A stretch of DNA of 64,000 nt from a virus, in the IMG/VR virus record IMGVR_UViG_3300034101_002201, positions 32,348 through 96,347 of that record. One strand, written 5' to 3'. Position 1 is the stretch's first letter. The number at the start of each line of letters is the position of its first letter. Below, piece by piece: positions 56,301-63,734 of this stretch. The notes under the pieces are model-generated. The model was not told the DNA's origin. It was given only the letters and a program-made list of their open reading frames with translations, and did not search any database. Position numbers and translations under genes: made by a program.

Positions 56301-57499
56301 AGAGCAGAATTAGCCATGATTTGAAATGTAGAAGTTTCAGTAACACTGCGGATTAACGCAAGGAACTCTTCTCTAACTTTCATAATCCTAATGGCAAGTG
56401 CGGCTTGTGCTGATGCGGCATCTTGTGTTAAAGAATCACCAGCCTTCATGGCAACATTAAGAGCGGACTGAGCGGTAGAGAATTGCTGTAAAAGTGGAAG
56501 AACTTTACCAATCTGTCGGAATCCACCAAGCTCTTCAGCAATACTAATAAATGTAAGATCGCCCTCCCCCAATCCAGACAAAGCTTCACTTAATCGTCTG
56601 ATGGCTTCATATGGGCCAACGAACTTGCCATTAAGATCCACTAATTCCACGCCAAATTGTTTTAAGAATTCAATAGTTTTGGGACGTTGAATACGTGTAA
56701 AAATAGTACGTAAACCAGTACCAATACTTTCAGCACTTTCTCGCGTTGTGGCTCTAACACTAGTAAATAATGCTAATAGTTCATTTAAGTCACCGCCCGA
56801 TGCCTTAAACACACCACCTGTTCTACGAACAACGTCAATTAAGTCGCTGGCTTCTACGGCAAATGCACCGGCAACAGCATTGATAGAACCAAGTTGCTTT
56901 TCTAATGCTCCAACACCCTGACCAAATTGAGCAAGAATAGCAATAGCACCTTCTGCTGTTTCTGTTATACTATCAAAGTTAGGAGCAAGAGCAGCTTTTG
57001 CTAATGTTCTTAAGGCAATAGAAGTATCTTCAGCTGTTAGACCGGCTTGAGCTAATACGGTAGAAACTTCTAATAAATCTGACGAAGCGACACCAAAACC
57101 TGTAGATAAATTAGTTATCTGCTTAGTAAGACCACGAAGCTGGCTTATACTTTTGCCTGTTACTTGGCTTACTTTAATCAATTGGCGTTCAAAATCAATA
57201 GCTGTCTCTACCGCACTCCCAAGAGTACTAGTAAATAAACTAACTGCCCTAGTTGCAATAGAAAAAGCAGCAAACCGCCTAATAGAAAGGGCAAATGCTT
57301 TACCCATTCTTTCGGCGGCTGTTGTTGCTTGATTAGAGGCTTGAGCTACTTGCTGAATTTGCTTTTGAGCTTGTACCGCCCCCTGTACTTGTACATTGAC
57401 GGTAACGCCCTGTAATTGTTGTTGTATTTGTTGTACAACTTGTTTAACATTATTAGGAGCTTGTAGCTGTAATTGTGCGGTCAGTACGAACTTGGACAT
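50375..57499 (-). CDS. Tail tape measure protein with inserted cargo-like domains, 2374 aa
   Basis: This is the tape measure that sets tail length. The N-terminal 350 residues are the TP901-type core (RAVSLFTSTLGSAVETAI, then VSQVTGKSISQLRGL). The C-terminal half is long, helical and Ala/Gln/Lys-rich. The D-T-V/I-P-A-x-L-x-P-G-E-F-V motif, common in tape measures, occurs three times (about residues 470, 1010 and 2215). Between copies 1 and 2 is a PD-(D/E)XK-like segment (IFEAAV at about 665, FDFP at about 690, TDAKKT at about 717) and an ADP-ribosyltransferase-like segment (GFLSTS at about 890, ESEFTLQPGSRFKI at about 963). Hydrophobic stretches lie near 1450-1500. RBS AAGGAGAATT. Confidence 0.85.
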   Translation of the reverse strand: MSKFVLTAQLQLQAPNNVKQVVQQIQQQLQGVTVNVQVQGAVQAQKQIQQVAQASNQATTAAERMGKAFALSIRRFAAFSIATRAVSLFTSTLGSAVETAIDFERQLIKVSQVTGKSISQLRGLTKQITNLSTGFGVASSDLLEVSTVLAQAGLTAEDTSIALRTLAKAALAPNFDSITETAEGAIAILAQFGQGVGALEKQLGSINAVAGAFAVEASDLIDVVRRTGGVFKASGGDLNELLALFTSVRATTRESAESIGTGLRTIFTRIQRPKTIEFLKQFGVELVDLNGKFVGPYEAIRRLSEALSGLGEGDLTFISIAEELGGFRQIGKVLPLLQQFSTAQSALNVAMKAGDSLTQDAASAQAALAIRIMKVREEFLALIRSVTETSTFQIMANSALSLASALIKIADSIKPLLPMLAALAAFKVAKGLGGFFGGIMSGATSGRTYNKGGKVLGFARGGLVPGTGNSDTVPAMLAPGEFVIRKSSVNKMGAGTLAAMNNNRYAMGGTVGAIALNPMDSQATGKGTVTVKDILATLSNNNQLAGGISGNLKLTDKSGKLQNLMDRKEAPDGLTFGNRLEKLVSRIAFGGKNRQTFTTKGVSFPSTKNSDSSVEQGIKTSLTNAYTGIIPNVASQLASSVGLPTAIGAFNQNVIKSIGLEDATGKIFEAAVSSLGAPFDANRGKQDRDAFDFPMGIGSHLGQFKAFSELADKPTDAKKTLDSSILNDIASRKTMNTLAEQVNTSGTFQALKKRVLSMEGTSKGRSEFDNPKGPRKKFFGGLIQKFAKGGGVARDPKNTLQSFFEGNSLYSSDRKETADKIRDMRSLRSAAPKLLYSSISRNAFDSMANQTGLNKNPKIPEGTRLFDREKYYDQEAKKIIGRTFKLSGFLSTSKEMNKAKMFLDNADRSEDKWAAMMTIMTKKNAMGVDVEKQLSGRKVGGSKQALNPRTGKMETFYQKPPESESEFTLQPGSRFKINSSKLVDMMGRKNLWMDVQQFAKGGGVGTDTVPALLTPGEFVINRSSAQNIGYGNLNRMNKVGRYASGGIVQKFASGTPMAGAQPASSKSNPGIVAFVGLDSLTQQAEALTKAQIAQTKAVDSNAESQNKSSGFVQNFGQSLYFSLGGLTAVQAALTSLTPVIDENSSAFERVGATLLNTFSNLASTIGISIIALQQMNIQLSLATAKMVAQNALDFLSGAKSLTDLFSTIKGGIPGLKSFSTIFKRGMAGRVDAPGGAGLSRGIGLAGRATQATIDTGKSLITRGATAATAINKSNIGRGFSAGLNSPNATFSNIFGSSKGIATKASGALGRTLSVGGDALSKIPGVGAVKSGLSTAGGTITKAGSQFYKGASATIANPAKSVIGSGASVSAQAGGLAGKGLTNLNKLSGPAIGLGLAFTAITSVIDSFVDYQGQANKAIQDGNVEKAKSNAIEAAGSEAINGLGSTIIGISSLFGPFGLAVGVATASALKLGSELPIIGPYIKEAAIGIGTLFGGNTADSIRSLAAAQAQGVKTQKALNDGSEAVTKAMKDLENGTITASQAIASNAMAGQEVMKNSETSKKAIADNEKNKSGMVGGFLRGTARVGTLGLAGYMGLESGKQRNTRIDKENKELSAGDKKAQEALIQQSTPAINALSRQFAVAGGSFEDVMEDIKKNNPGLYFSLVNQGSTQLKQGFDNIAKEVAKAKKAFEALNLGLRGPVATANAAAASLSVFADSLEVGSTPITQGVATLEAAFSEAGQAMNPKNVQSAINDVAANLEQLGATDKSVQMFKENAAAFAAVSANYNEIFEGVKKDFSKADFRGLNAEGFTDKFAKNLDEQLKNAGIGEDVRKRMQDVLGNVKLSNDDMTKLRGGDLSVFQKYLDEAGQKTLEEAKKVAEQTAKINQQLISLTKQRIEAERNLVQAQQEALDLTMEGREVEAKYGGRAVTNQERKGNLLAKSNVEGSRLGLTAMKSGDIGELRRRNAEIGGAFGNIESRKSQRNGMQGVAGVEADETQKDLQKAYRTQIETIRGLIKLEEDQLKITQEKNKLEKDSLESLVKGDVEEFFKKQSAVGATAAIASGDERLMKLYGSQALGAASMDIQRQQEAGVQTLYGQQLAGPGGLSEAAAGAALSSMGVRDARAAQVLSGTTPEEEASKSRLRQLGGMLGETGQLGTEMAEMQVQTETVIVNAAKLELADVVNRGREAGNAVGMAKGGLLYASNGIFVPRGTDTIPAMLTPGEFVVNRNAVQRGNNLRVLQAMNNGSSGVSNNGTAMMADGGMVRYRRFGSKNAESPSPSPSSSSDSMSIFTAALNTFNRDLTKNIEALKSTEIKIKLDATNVNINLTGMQALASVSQSVKNEILTEIMNKINTLRATTDGELKSNPGIVPRMA
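50818..50868 (-). repeat. Third DTVPA...PGEFV motif copy in the tape measure
   Basis: Encodes TDTIPAMLTPGEFVVN. It precedes the Ser/Pro-rich linker and the C-terminal helix, and is followed by the AMNNGSSG-type loop seen after the other copies. Confidence 0.6.
54438..54485 (-). repeat. Second DTVPA...PGEFV motif copy in the tape measure
   Basis: Encodes TDTVPALLTPGEFVIN, preceded by FAKGGG and followed by NIGYGNLNRMN. It lies just after the ADP-ribosyltransferase-like segment. Confidence 0.6.
56050..56092 (-). repeat. First DTVPA...PGEFV motif copy in the tape measure
   Basis: Encodes SDTVPAMLAPGEFVIR, preceded by FARGG and followed by KMGAGTLAAMN. It lies just before the PD-(D/E)XK-like segment. 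Confidence 0.6.
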
Positions 57500-57531
57500 A
57501 ATTCTCCTTTACTGATGCCACACAACTCTAT

Positions 57532-58425
57532 CTATTCACTTTCCGTTGCTGTTGACTTCTTTTTTTTAGTGGGTTTTTCGTCATCTTCTGAGTCATCAGA
57601 ATTTAACTTAATTTCTTTATCGTTATCATCTACGTAGGTTAAATCTGGAATATAATTGCCATTTTCGTCAAGAACGTTACCATCCTTGTCTACTCTCTTA
57701 CCATCTCCATTTAACCAATAACCCTGCTTATCTATTCTACGACCGTCTGTATCTACTGTTTCTCCCTTGTCATTTACAAGGCTTAAATCCTCATTAACAA
57801 AGTGGAACATCTTGAGAAATTTATTCTCTGGAAGTTTAGCCTCAAAATCCTTATCTACAGAATACATCATACCGGCTAGAGCAGAAGCGGCCATAAATGC
57901 AACTTCGTCATCTGACCTTTCTTTATAGTCATCCATATCATTATACACTTTCTGACCATTTTCATAATATGTACAATTTGCTACTAGGTAATCAAACCTT
58001 ACATTATCAGAAATGGCCTCGGCTGTGTTTTGTTCAAGACTGATTTTTTCCGCAATTAAGTCCCTTAATTCATTTCTTTTAATTCTCATATCAATGGCTA
58101 TTTTTTTGCCTTCAGAAGCTTTTAGCTTTTTGCCAGAAGATCCACTGACATAAAGCCTTTTTTCTAAATCTGCTATTTCTTGAACTACTTTTTTCTGTTC
58201 CTCGTCTTTGCCTTCATCCCAAATACCTTGCTGTTTCATGAACTTTTCTAGTTCTTTTTTGGTCATAATTCCATCTCTAACACAATCTGTCCAAGCCTTT
58301 GCTCCAACTCTTTGTGCTTGTGATATTAATGAGCTACTTGGACGTTTAACTACTAACTTAGTAACTTCTTCTTTTCCACTCTTTGTTCTTTTTACTTCTA
58401 CTATTTTTTCCTTTTCCTGTAACAT
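57532..58425 (-). CDS. Tail-assembly protein, second paralogue
   Basis: The frame extends to TTG 58437, but GGAGG sits inside that extension just before ATG 58425, so the start is 58425 (297 aa). It lies directly upstream of the tape measure gene, the usual place of tail-assembly chaperones. Its N-terminal 160 residues resemble the protein at 58802-59833: IMTKKELEKFMKQQGIW, then a helical stretch and NCTYYENGQKVYNDMDDY. Residues 220-265 are acidic repeats of the form D-x-D-G-x-x-x-D (RVDKDGNVLDENG), possibly Ca-binding. The tail is Lys/Glu-rich. No -1 frameshift signal was identified. Confidence 0.65.
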   Translation of the reverse strand: MLQEKEKIVEVKRTKSGKEEVTKLVVKRPSSSLISQAQRVGAKAWTDCVRDGIMTKKELEKFMKQQGIWDEGKDEEQKKVVQEIADLEKRLYVSGSSGKKLKASEGKKIAIDMRIKRNELRDLIAEKISLEQNTAEAISDNVRFDYLVANCTYYENGQKVYNDMDDYKERSDDEVAFMAASALAGMMYSVDKDFEAKLPENKFLKMFHFVNEDLSLVNDKGETVDTDGRRIDKQGYWLNGDGKRVDKDGNVLDENGNYIPDLTYVDDNDKEIKLNSDDSEDDEKPTKKKKSTATESE

Positions 58426-58437
58426 CGTTTCCTCCAA

Positions 58438-58791
58438 TTATTTGTTATTAGGGTTTATCACTGGTATTTTCATCTGATATCTCATCCACTCTACTTCATA
58501 CTGAGCTAATTCAGCATCAATATTTCTTGCTTGATTATTGCCACGATCTAAAATTTCTGACCGTACTTTGTTATACATGGTCTTCATTTCTTCTTGGTCT
58601 TTTGTCAATGGCTTTCCATCTATATTATTCCATAGAAAACCAAAATTTTCTTCTATTGTACTTAAAGCTCCTATCATAGTAGTTTGAATTTTTTTTTTCA
58701 AAATCTTTGATAGTCTGTCTTTAGAATCACTTTTATATTTTGATTCTCTAATTTTTTTGTAATCTTGGGGTGTAATATTTTCCGAGTCCAT
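58438..58791 (-). CDS. Hypothetical tail-block protein, 117 aa
   Basis: This small basic helical protein lies between the two assembly paralogues. A conserved-looking line, LSKILKKKIQTTMIGALSTIEE, is followed by FGFLWN. It probably forms a short helical bundle, perhaps a cofactor in tail assembly. RBS AAGGAGAAAAA is strong and its stop abuts the next gene's RBS. Function is not established. Confidence 0.65.
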   Translation of the reverse strand: MDSENITPQDYKKIRESKYKSDSKDRLSKILKKKIQTTMIGALSTIEENFGFLWNNIDGKPLTKDQEEMKTMYNKVRSEILDRGNNQARNIDAELAQYEVEWMRYQMKIPVINPNNK

Positions 58792-58801
58792 TTTTTCTCC
58801 T

Positions 58802-59833
58802 TTATCTTCCCATGAGCTTGTTACTAGCCATCATCTTTAAATTTTGTTGTTGATCTGGCAAGTCTTGTTCAGAAACTGAACCTCTAGATTGTATAGTTTT
58901 ATTTCTTTGTGCTTTTATCATATTTCCAACTGGCCCATTTAACATTTCAACATTTTTTCGTTTTGTATCATTATTAGAAACTACATAAACTTCTGAAGCA
59001 TTCTTTATTTTATCATTTTGAACTTCATTATCTAGTTCTCTTTCTAATCTTTCCTTTTCTCTCTTCTTGGATTGTATAATAAACCAGCCATCAAGCATAT
59101 CATCGTCATCTATAACGTTTTTTTCTGGACAGTCTAAAGATTCTTGTATATTATCATACATCTTAGACCACACCAGCAGACTCTTTTGATTATATGTTAA
59201 TTCTGTATTCGGTGGGTTGGAAAATAAAGAAATATTGTTATCTTTAATAATCCATAATGATTTCCAAGGATCGTTTCTAGCTAATTCTCTAGATTTTGTA
59301 TCTGACACAAAACTATTCTGCCATTCATCAACAATATATTGTAAAGAGATATCTTCAAAATCATATATTTGATTATCACGATATGTGGTATTTTTTATTA
59401 TCCATGCTAATTTTTCCGCCGATGCTACCCCCTCACATGTATTTTGATGATATAAGTGTTTTTTATGAATATGCAATGATAATTGAGTTTCTGCGGATCT
59501 AAGATATGATCTAATTTTTTTAACAAGTTGATCATCAATTCGTGAATTAAAAATTTCAACTTTTAATTTTTCTATATCCTGCTTGATTCCTTCTTCTATT
59601 TTATCATCTACGGCGGTCCAAAGGTCATTTTCAAGCATCCAAGAATTCATATCATCTTCTGTCATAATTTCTTCAGAATAAGCTTTGTAGTAAGCTTCGT
59701 CATAAACTTTGCAAGCTTTAAAAGATTGTTCAATAGTTTGTGGTCTAATCTCAAGATCTATCTTATTATGAGATATAAACACTTTGCCGCATCGTATCAT
59801 AGAAATTAATAACTCCCGCTCATGATATTTCAT
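58802..59833 (-). CDS. Tail-assembly protein, first paralogue
   Basis: This protein of about 343 residues starts at ATG 59833 (an in-frame GTG at 59848 has no RBS). Its first 200 residues resemble the protein at 57532-58425: EEIMTEDDMNSWMLENDLW, a helical stretch with IRSYLRSAETQL, and NTTYRDNQIYDFEDI. The C-terminal 100 residues are Lys/Glu/Asn-rich and probably disordered. It lies between the tail tube and tape measure genes, where assembly chaperones are found. Its start codon is buried in a hairpin (59812-59858), which suggests low or regulated translation. Confidence 0.65.
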   Translation of the reverse strand: MKYHERELLISMIRCGKVFISHNKIDLEIRPQTIEQSFKACKVYDEAYYKAYSEEIMTEDDMNSWMLENDLWTAVDDKIEEGIKQDIEKLKVEIFNSRIDDQLVKKIRSYLRSAETQLSLHIHKKHLYHQNTCEGVASAEKLAWIIKNTTYRDNQIYDFEDISLQYIVDEWQNSFVSDTKSRELARNDPWKSLWIIKDNNISLFSNPPNTELTYNQKSLLVWSKMYDNIQESLDCPEKNVIDDDDMLDGWFIIQSKKREKERLERELDNEVQNDKIKNASEVYVVSNNDTKRKNVEMLNGPVGNMIKAQRNKTIQSRGSVSEQDLPDQQQNLKMMASNKLMGR

Positions 59834-59858
59834 GTAGAAAATTCTCACAAGCGGGAGT
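59812..59858 (-). promoter_or_regulatory. Hairpin over the start codon of the first tail-assembly gene
   Basis: In the - strand mRNA ACUCCCGCU (59858-59850) pairs with AGCGGGAGU (59820-59812). The pairing extends inward by five more pairs (UGUGA with UCAUG, including two G-U), giving about 14 pairs. The loop, with a possible inner UUUC/GAAA pairing, contains the AUG at 59833. No U-tract follows either arm, so it is not a terminator. A translational control or RNase processing element is likely. Confidence 0.6.
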
Positions 59859-59897
59859 CATGTTTTGTATCCTTGAAAGTCCTAAATTATTATTTAA

Positions 59898-61067
59898 CTA
59901 TGCTTGAATTACACCAGTGATAGCTGGTTTGTAATCTTCAAAATCATCAGCATCGGCGGGATCCTTTAGCTGAGTAACATATAAGGAATTATATGTACTA
60001 TAACTATATGTTGTAGTTACATTACCACCACCAGCATCACCACCGGTATAATTAACTGATGCTAATCTATTTTTCCCGCCTAAATTGAACATTGTGCCAT
60101 CATGCATTCTAATTAAAATTCGCTCCTGTGCGCTATTGTTACCAACATTGATAGTATTAGCATATTCTGGTCTACCGTCTTCATAAGCACTTACGAAGTC
60201 GCCAGATGTTGATAAAACTTCAAATTCGCAAGTAACTTCTACTGGGAAATTAGCAAATCTATAATATGGTGTTTTTCTTCCAAGTTCTTGAATACTATCT
60301 CGCCCTAAATCGGTACTAATTGTACAAGTTTGTACGTGTACTCTCGGGGTGCTTGCTGCACTATTCCAACCGTTCCCAGCTGATGAACCATTAACACCCT
60401 GTATGGAAACTGGTAGAATTGAATTTTTTATATCTACATTTTCTCTTCTTTGAACGCCACCATATGGTGTTCCAGCGGTTAAATTTGCTGGCACATCTCC
60501 CTCAAACTTATCAGCTAAAGTCGAGCTAAACTTTGATCCGGGTGTATTCCAGACCTTACTGTTACCAACTAATGTTACTGATTCTGTGCAGTTTCCATCT
60601 ACTGGTAAAGTATAGCTTATACTGCTTACATACATACCAGACATGAATACTTCAATAGGAGCAGCAGAAGCCGCGCCACCAACGTTATCATACGAGTCAT
60701 TAAAAATACCAAGAATTACATTAGCTCTTTCTTTAGATCTTGCAACAAGCGAAGATCTTTCGCTAGTATCAGATACTGAGTCTTTTACTCCGCTAGTTGC
60801 TAAATGATAAACTAGTGGATAACCATCAAGAACTTTTTCTAATGTAACTTCAATTTCTGGTAAACCTTCTATATTTTCATAGATTTCTACTTGACCCAAT
60901 TCGAAAACTTGTTCTAGATTAAAAGATGTATTTACACCTACGGTTTGAACACCGTGTACTTCGGAAACACCTCTTACTTGAAGTACGCCATTGACGTCAG
61001 CGTATAATGGCTCAATTGCTACGGCCTGACAGGCGTAGAAGATTCTATTATTAGGGGTAGCGGGCAT
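59898..61067 (-). CDS. Tail tube (major tail) protein
   Basis: This 389-residue protein lies before the assembly proteins and tape measure, the standard place of the tail tube. It is beta-rich and Ser/Gly/Val/Thr-rich. The strand sequence PYYRFANFPVEVTCEFEVLSTSGDF near residue 270, and an N-terminal FYACQAVAIEPLYADVNG segment, fit the tube-protein beta-sandwich. SISYTLPVDGNCTESVTLVGN at about 155 also fits. RBS ATAGGAGAGAATT is strong, and a GTGTATAAT box lies 35 nt upstream. High expression is expected. Identity is based on position and fold pattern only. Confidence 0.65.
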   Translation of the reverse strand: MPATPNNRIFYACQAVAIEPLYADVNGVLQVRGVSEVHGVQTVGVNTSFNLEQVFELGQVEIYENIEGLPEIEVTLEKVLDGYPLVYHLATSGVKDSVSDTSERSSLVARSKERANVILGIFNDSYDNVGGAASAAPIEVFMSGMYVSSISYTLPVDGNCTESVTLVGNSKVWNTPGSKFSSTLADKFEGDVPANLTAGTPYGGVQRRENVDIKNSILPVSIQGVNGSSAGNGWNSAASTPRVHVQTCTISTDLGRDSIQELGRKTPYYRFANFPVEVTCEFEVLSTSGDFVSAYEDGRPEYANTINVGNNSAQERILIRMHDGTMFNLGGKNRLASVNYTGGDAGGGNVTTTYSYSTYNSLYVTQLKDPADADDFEDYKPAITGVIQA

Positions 61068-61102
61068 AATTCTCTCCTATTTTAAGTTGGAAGCTCTAGT
61101 TA

Positions 61103-61111
61103 ATTATACAC
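61103..61111 (-). promoter_or_regulatory. GTGTATAAT box before the tail tube gene
   Basis: On the - strand GTGTATAAT lies 35 nt before the start at 61067 and 5 nt after the previous stop. The same box with nearly the same spacing is found before the gene at 27919. It would give a separate transcript for an abundant virion protein. Confidence 0.45.
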
Positions 61112-61116
61112 TAAAA

Positions 61117-62094
61117 TTATATTGTAGTATCTATTGTTTCTGTTGTTAAGCGTACTATTCCGGCGAAAAAACTATTACTAATTACTTTCATACTTTGTAA
61201 ATTAGCATTTTTAAATCTCAGTTGTCCTCTTCTGTAATAATTTTCTATTAAATCTGGATATCTTAATGCTCCAGATACCGGAAATCCTTTATAATCTAAC
61301 GGAAATGCTCCGCTTTGGGATATTTTGTTGCTATCAAACATATATATAGTTTTTTCATTTTGTAAGGATATTATATCTGTTAGTTTGTTTCTGGTATATT
61401 CGTCTTCTGCGAAACAGTGGAATAAGACATCTGTTTCGACATATTGACCACCACCAAGTTGATATGGCCTCAAACTACGCCTAGGAACTATTTCAACAGC
61501 TATAGCTGGAAGTTGAACTCTAACTTCAGCTGGAATATCGTATTTACCCTTGTTCAAAATATTAAAACTACTGTCTAAATTCAGAGAAGAGTATTGCACT
61601 TCTGACAACCAAGGTAAACTATTAGCATATATTACATTGATATATTTATAACTATATTCTGCTTTTACAATACTTCCAGTTGGTATTGGGTTATTAAAAA
61701 TAATACGACCATTATAATAATCAACTTTATGTGCATATGTACCAGCCGTTGTAGACGGATAGAATGTACCATTGACATAAACACCAGATATGCCGGGTAT
61801 GGTATTGTTAGAGCCAACAATTGGAGAGGGGTTATAGGAAACGCCGCTTTGCCATACCCAATTTTTTCTAAAACCCTCCCAAGCCTTACCACTAGGAAAT
61901 GCTGGACTAGAAGAAGGTCTAAGTTTACTATAGTCTTGACTATCTGGAGATAGCTCATTGAGAGTAACATTCATATAGTTACCCTTCTCAAGCAATGACC
62001 AATCTAAAAATTCAATAAGATTATCTTGTATTTCATTATTTAGCGTAGAATCAAATACGCTATTAAAACCTTTAAGATTTAGATGATTGCTCAT
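61117..62094 (-). CDS. Virion protein between neck and tail tube, 325 aa
   Basis: This protein is placed where phages encode tail terminator or tail-completion proteins. It is mainly beta-structured, with a segment VYVNGTFYPSTTAGTYAH (about 102-119) and a helix VLFHCFAEDEYTRNKLTDII near residue 225, followed by GFPVSGALRYPDLIENYY. The start ATG overlaps the previous stop (ATGA). No family was confirmed; a neck or tail-completion role is inferred from order. Confidence 0.6.
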   Translation of the reverse strand: MSNHLNLKGFNSVFDSTLNNEIQDNLIEFLDWSLLEKGNYMNVTLNELSPDSQDYSKLRPSSSPAFPSGKAWEGFRKNWVWQSGVSYNPSPIVGSNNTIPGISGVYVNGTFYPSTTAGTYAHKVDYYNGRIIFNNPIPTGSIVKAEYSYKYINVIYANSLPWLSEVQYSSLNLDSSFNILNKGKYDIPAEVRVQLPAIAVEIVPRRSLRPYQLGGGQYVETDVLFHCFAEDEYTRNKLTDIISLQNEKTIYMFDSNKISQSGAFPLDYKGFPVSGALRYPDLIENYYRRGQLRFKNANLQSMKVISNSFFAGIVRLTTETIDTTI

Positions 62095-62747
62095 GGGCCA
62101 CCTAAAATATTTTGAAAGATAGATGCTATAGCTTTTTCTTGTTCTTGACCCAACAAAGATCTAGTAATAAAGTTATTATCAGATGTTCCAGAAAATTGAG
62201 GTGGTATTCTAAAACTTCCGCCCTTGACCATGTTTCCTAATCTAGATCTTCCGATTCCATTTTTAGGATTATATTCATAACCAACTATTATCACTTCGTC
62301 GCCGCGAGTCAATAGCCAATTAAGCCAGTGTAAATCTCCAGAAAAATTTAGATCTCTGTAAACTGTGTGACCTTCTGGTAAAGATAATAAGTTTTGAAAG
62401 TCTGATGGCTGAATATACAATTCCAAGCCGCCGTTTTTCAGTTTCTTATCATATTTCTTAATAGACATTGTTGTAGAATTGACTACTGATTGTATAATGG
62501 CATTTATTATAGAACTTGCACTTATAGTAATTCCAAATTGACCAATAAGATTTCCAGAGTTGAGTGCTTGTATTTCTGGTTGTGAATTTATCCATTGTGG
62601 AATTAGTTTTTTAACTTCGTCTAAAATTTTGGATGAACTCTTGATTAATGCACTATTTAATTTTTCAGATAGTGCTTCATTTATTTTTTTCTCTATTTCG
62701 TCTACTGAGTCAATTAGTTTTAATGATATTGTCATGCTCTTATCCAC
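62091..62747 (-). CDS. Tail-completion/connector-like protein, 218 aa
   Basis: The reading frame starts at GTG 62747 or ATG 62735; neither has a strong RBS. The N-terminal helix SVDEIEKKINEALSEKLN is followed by SSKILDEVKKLIPQWI, typical of HK97 gp10-like connector proteins. GGSFRIPPQFSGTSDNNF near the C-terminus fits the same group. It overlaps the neighbour by 16 bp upstream and 4 bp downstream. Confidence 0.55.
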   Translation of the reverse strand: MDKSMTISLKLIDSVDEIEKKINEALSEKLNSALIKSSSKILDEVKKLIPQWINSQPEIQALNSGNLIGQFGITISASSIINAIIQSVVNSTTMSIKKYDKKLKNGGLELYIQPSDFQNLLSLPEGHTVYRDLNFSGDLHWLNWLLTRGDEVIIVGYEYNPKNGIGRSRLGNMVKGGSFRIPPQFSGTSDNNFITRSLLGQEQEKAIASIFQNILGGP

Positions 62748-63214
62748 AAGCAGGAGAAATATCTATTTTGTCTAAGACCCATTGGTATATGTTCACCAAA
62801 TCTTTCGAACTTCATTTCTTTGTAGTCTTTGATATCTTTGTGTACAATCAAAAACTTAGATTTTAATATGAGTGGTAAATCTTTCATCATGCCTATTGTC
62901 TGAATGCCGTTGTTTGGTACTTGAATGCCATTAGTAACATTGATCCATTCTTTTGGATTCCAATAAACTTTTAATTTAATGTCTACTAACTTTTCAACAT
63001 CCCTAATTATTTTATTTCCACGCTCATAATCGCCCTCTCGCAATCTATGAACATTTATAGAATTTTTTTCTGGAATATTATTATTTGGAGTATAAACTAT
63101 TTCTTCTACTTGATCAACCATTACAAGCTGACACATGACCCCGAAAATGTCGAATGTAGAATCTATGACATCAAAATATTTATCAAATACACTTTCTGGT
63201 ACATTTACTGGCAT
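62732..63214 (-). CDS. Neck/head-tail completion-like protein, 160 aa
   Basis: This small protein in the connector group is recognised by position rather than sequence. It opens VNVPESVFDKYFDVIDSTFDIFG and contains VYWNPKEWINVTNGIQVPN around residue 85. It is mixed alpha/beta, acidic in the first half and basic at the end. RBS AGGTGAAAC precedes the ATG at 63214. Its 3' end overlaps the next gene by 16 bp. Confidence 0.55.
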   Translation of the reverse strand: MPVNVPESVFDKYFDVIDSTFDIFGVMCQLVMVDQVEEIVYTPNNNIPEKNSINVHRLREGDYERGNKIIRDVEKLVDIKLKVYWNPKEWINVTNGIQVPNNGIQTIGMMKDLPLILKSKFLIVHKDIKDYKEMKFERFGEHIPMGLRQNRYFSCLWIRA

Positions 63215-63221
63215 GTTTCAC

Positions 63222-63734
63222 CTATATAGATATGTTTATAGCTTCTACTTCTTCTTCGCTCTGAGATTCTAATATAAATTTTTTAATAGTAGCATAACTA
63301 TTGCTCATGGTAGCTCGGGCTTGACCATACTGTAACATCAAAACTGTTAACTGCTGCAAAGATAATGGATGAGAATTACCCTCTAAATCTACTATAGAAA
63401 CAGGATCATTCATGCCAATTAAGGACGCCTCTTTCGCTAACGTGAATGCTCCACTTAGCAAAGCAACGTCAGATATATCTATTCCAAGGCGGTATCCATC
63501 TGGAGTTTGCCAGCCAGTTTTAAGTTTTACTTTCCAAGACTCGTCTAATAGATTAATTTTTTCTAACTTCGCCTTATCAAGAGGCCACGCATCTATAATA
63601 TTACTAATTTGCAACAGTTGAGATTCGGATGGAGTATTATTTTCCAAATACTCTAGATCAATAGTAGAATTTCTTTCCACTATAGCTTTGATAGGTATAA
63701 TATCTTGCAGTTTTTTTAGTAAAATATTTAACAT
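63222..63734 (-). CDS. DUF4376-like phage protein, 170 aa
   Basis: The C-terminal half matches the pattern I know as DUF4376, found in phage tail-fibre and related proteins: LKTGWQTPDGYRLGIDIS, then VALLSGAFTLAKEASLIG, IVDLEGNSHPLSLQQLTVLM, and a final helical SNSYATIKKFILESQSEEE. The N-terminal 60 residues are helical and acidic. It overlaps the partial gene at the window edge by 7 bp. In this place it is likelier a connector or small tail component than a fibre. Confidence 0.5.
   Translation of the reverse strand: MLNILLKKLQDIIPIKAIVERNSTIDLEYLENNTPSESQLLQISNIIDAWPLDKAKLEKINLLDESWKVKLKTGWQTPDGYRLGIDISDVALLSGAFTLAKEASLIGMNDPVSIVDLEGNSHPLSLQQLTVLMLQYGQARATMSNSYATIKKFILESQSEEEVEAINISI

Noticed and set aside
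58425-58437. TTG 58437 as the start of the second assembly protein
   Set aside because: GGAGG lies within the extension and leads to ATG 58425 at a good distance.
59812-59858. The hairpin as a Rho-independent terminator
   Set aside because: Neither arm is followed by a run of U on its own strand, and the hairpin covers a start codon rather than following a gene.
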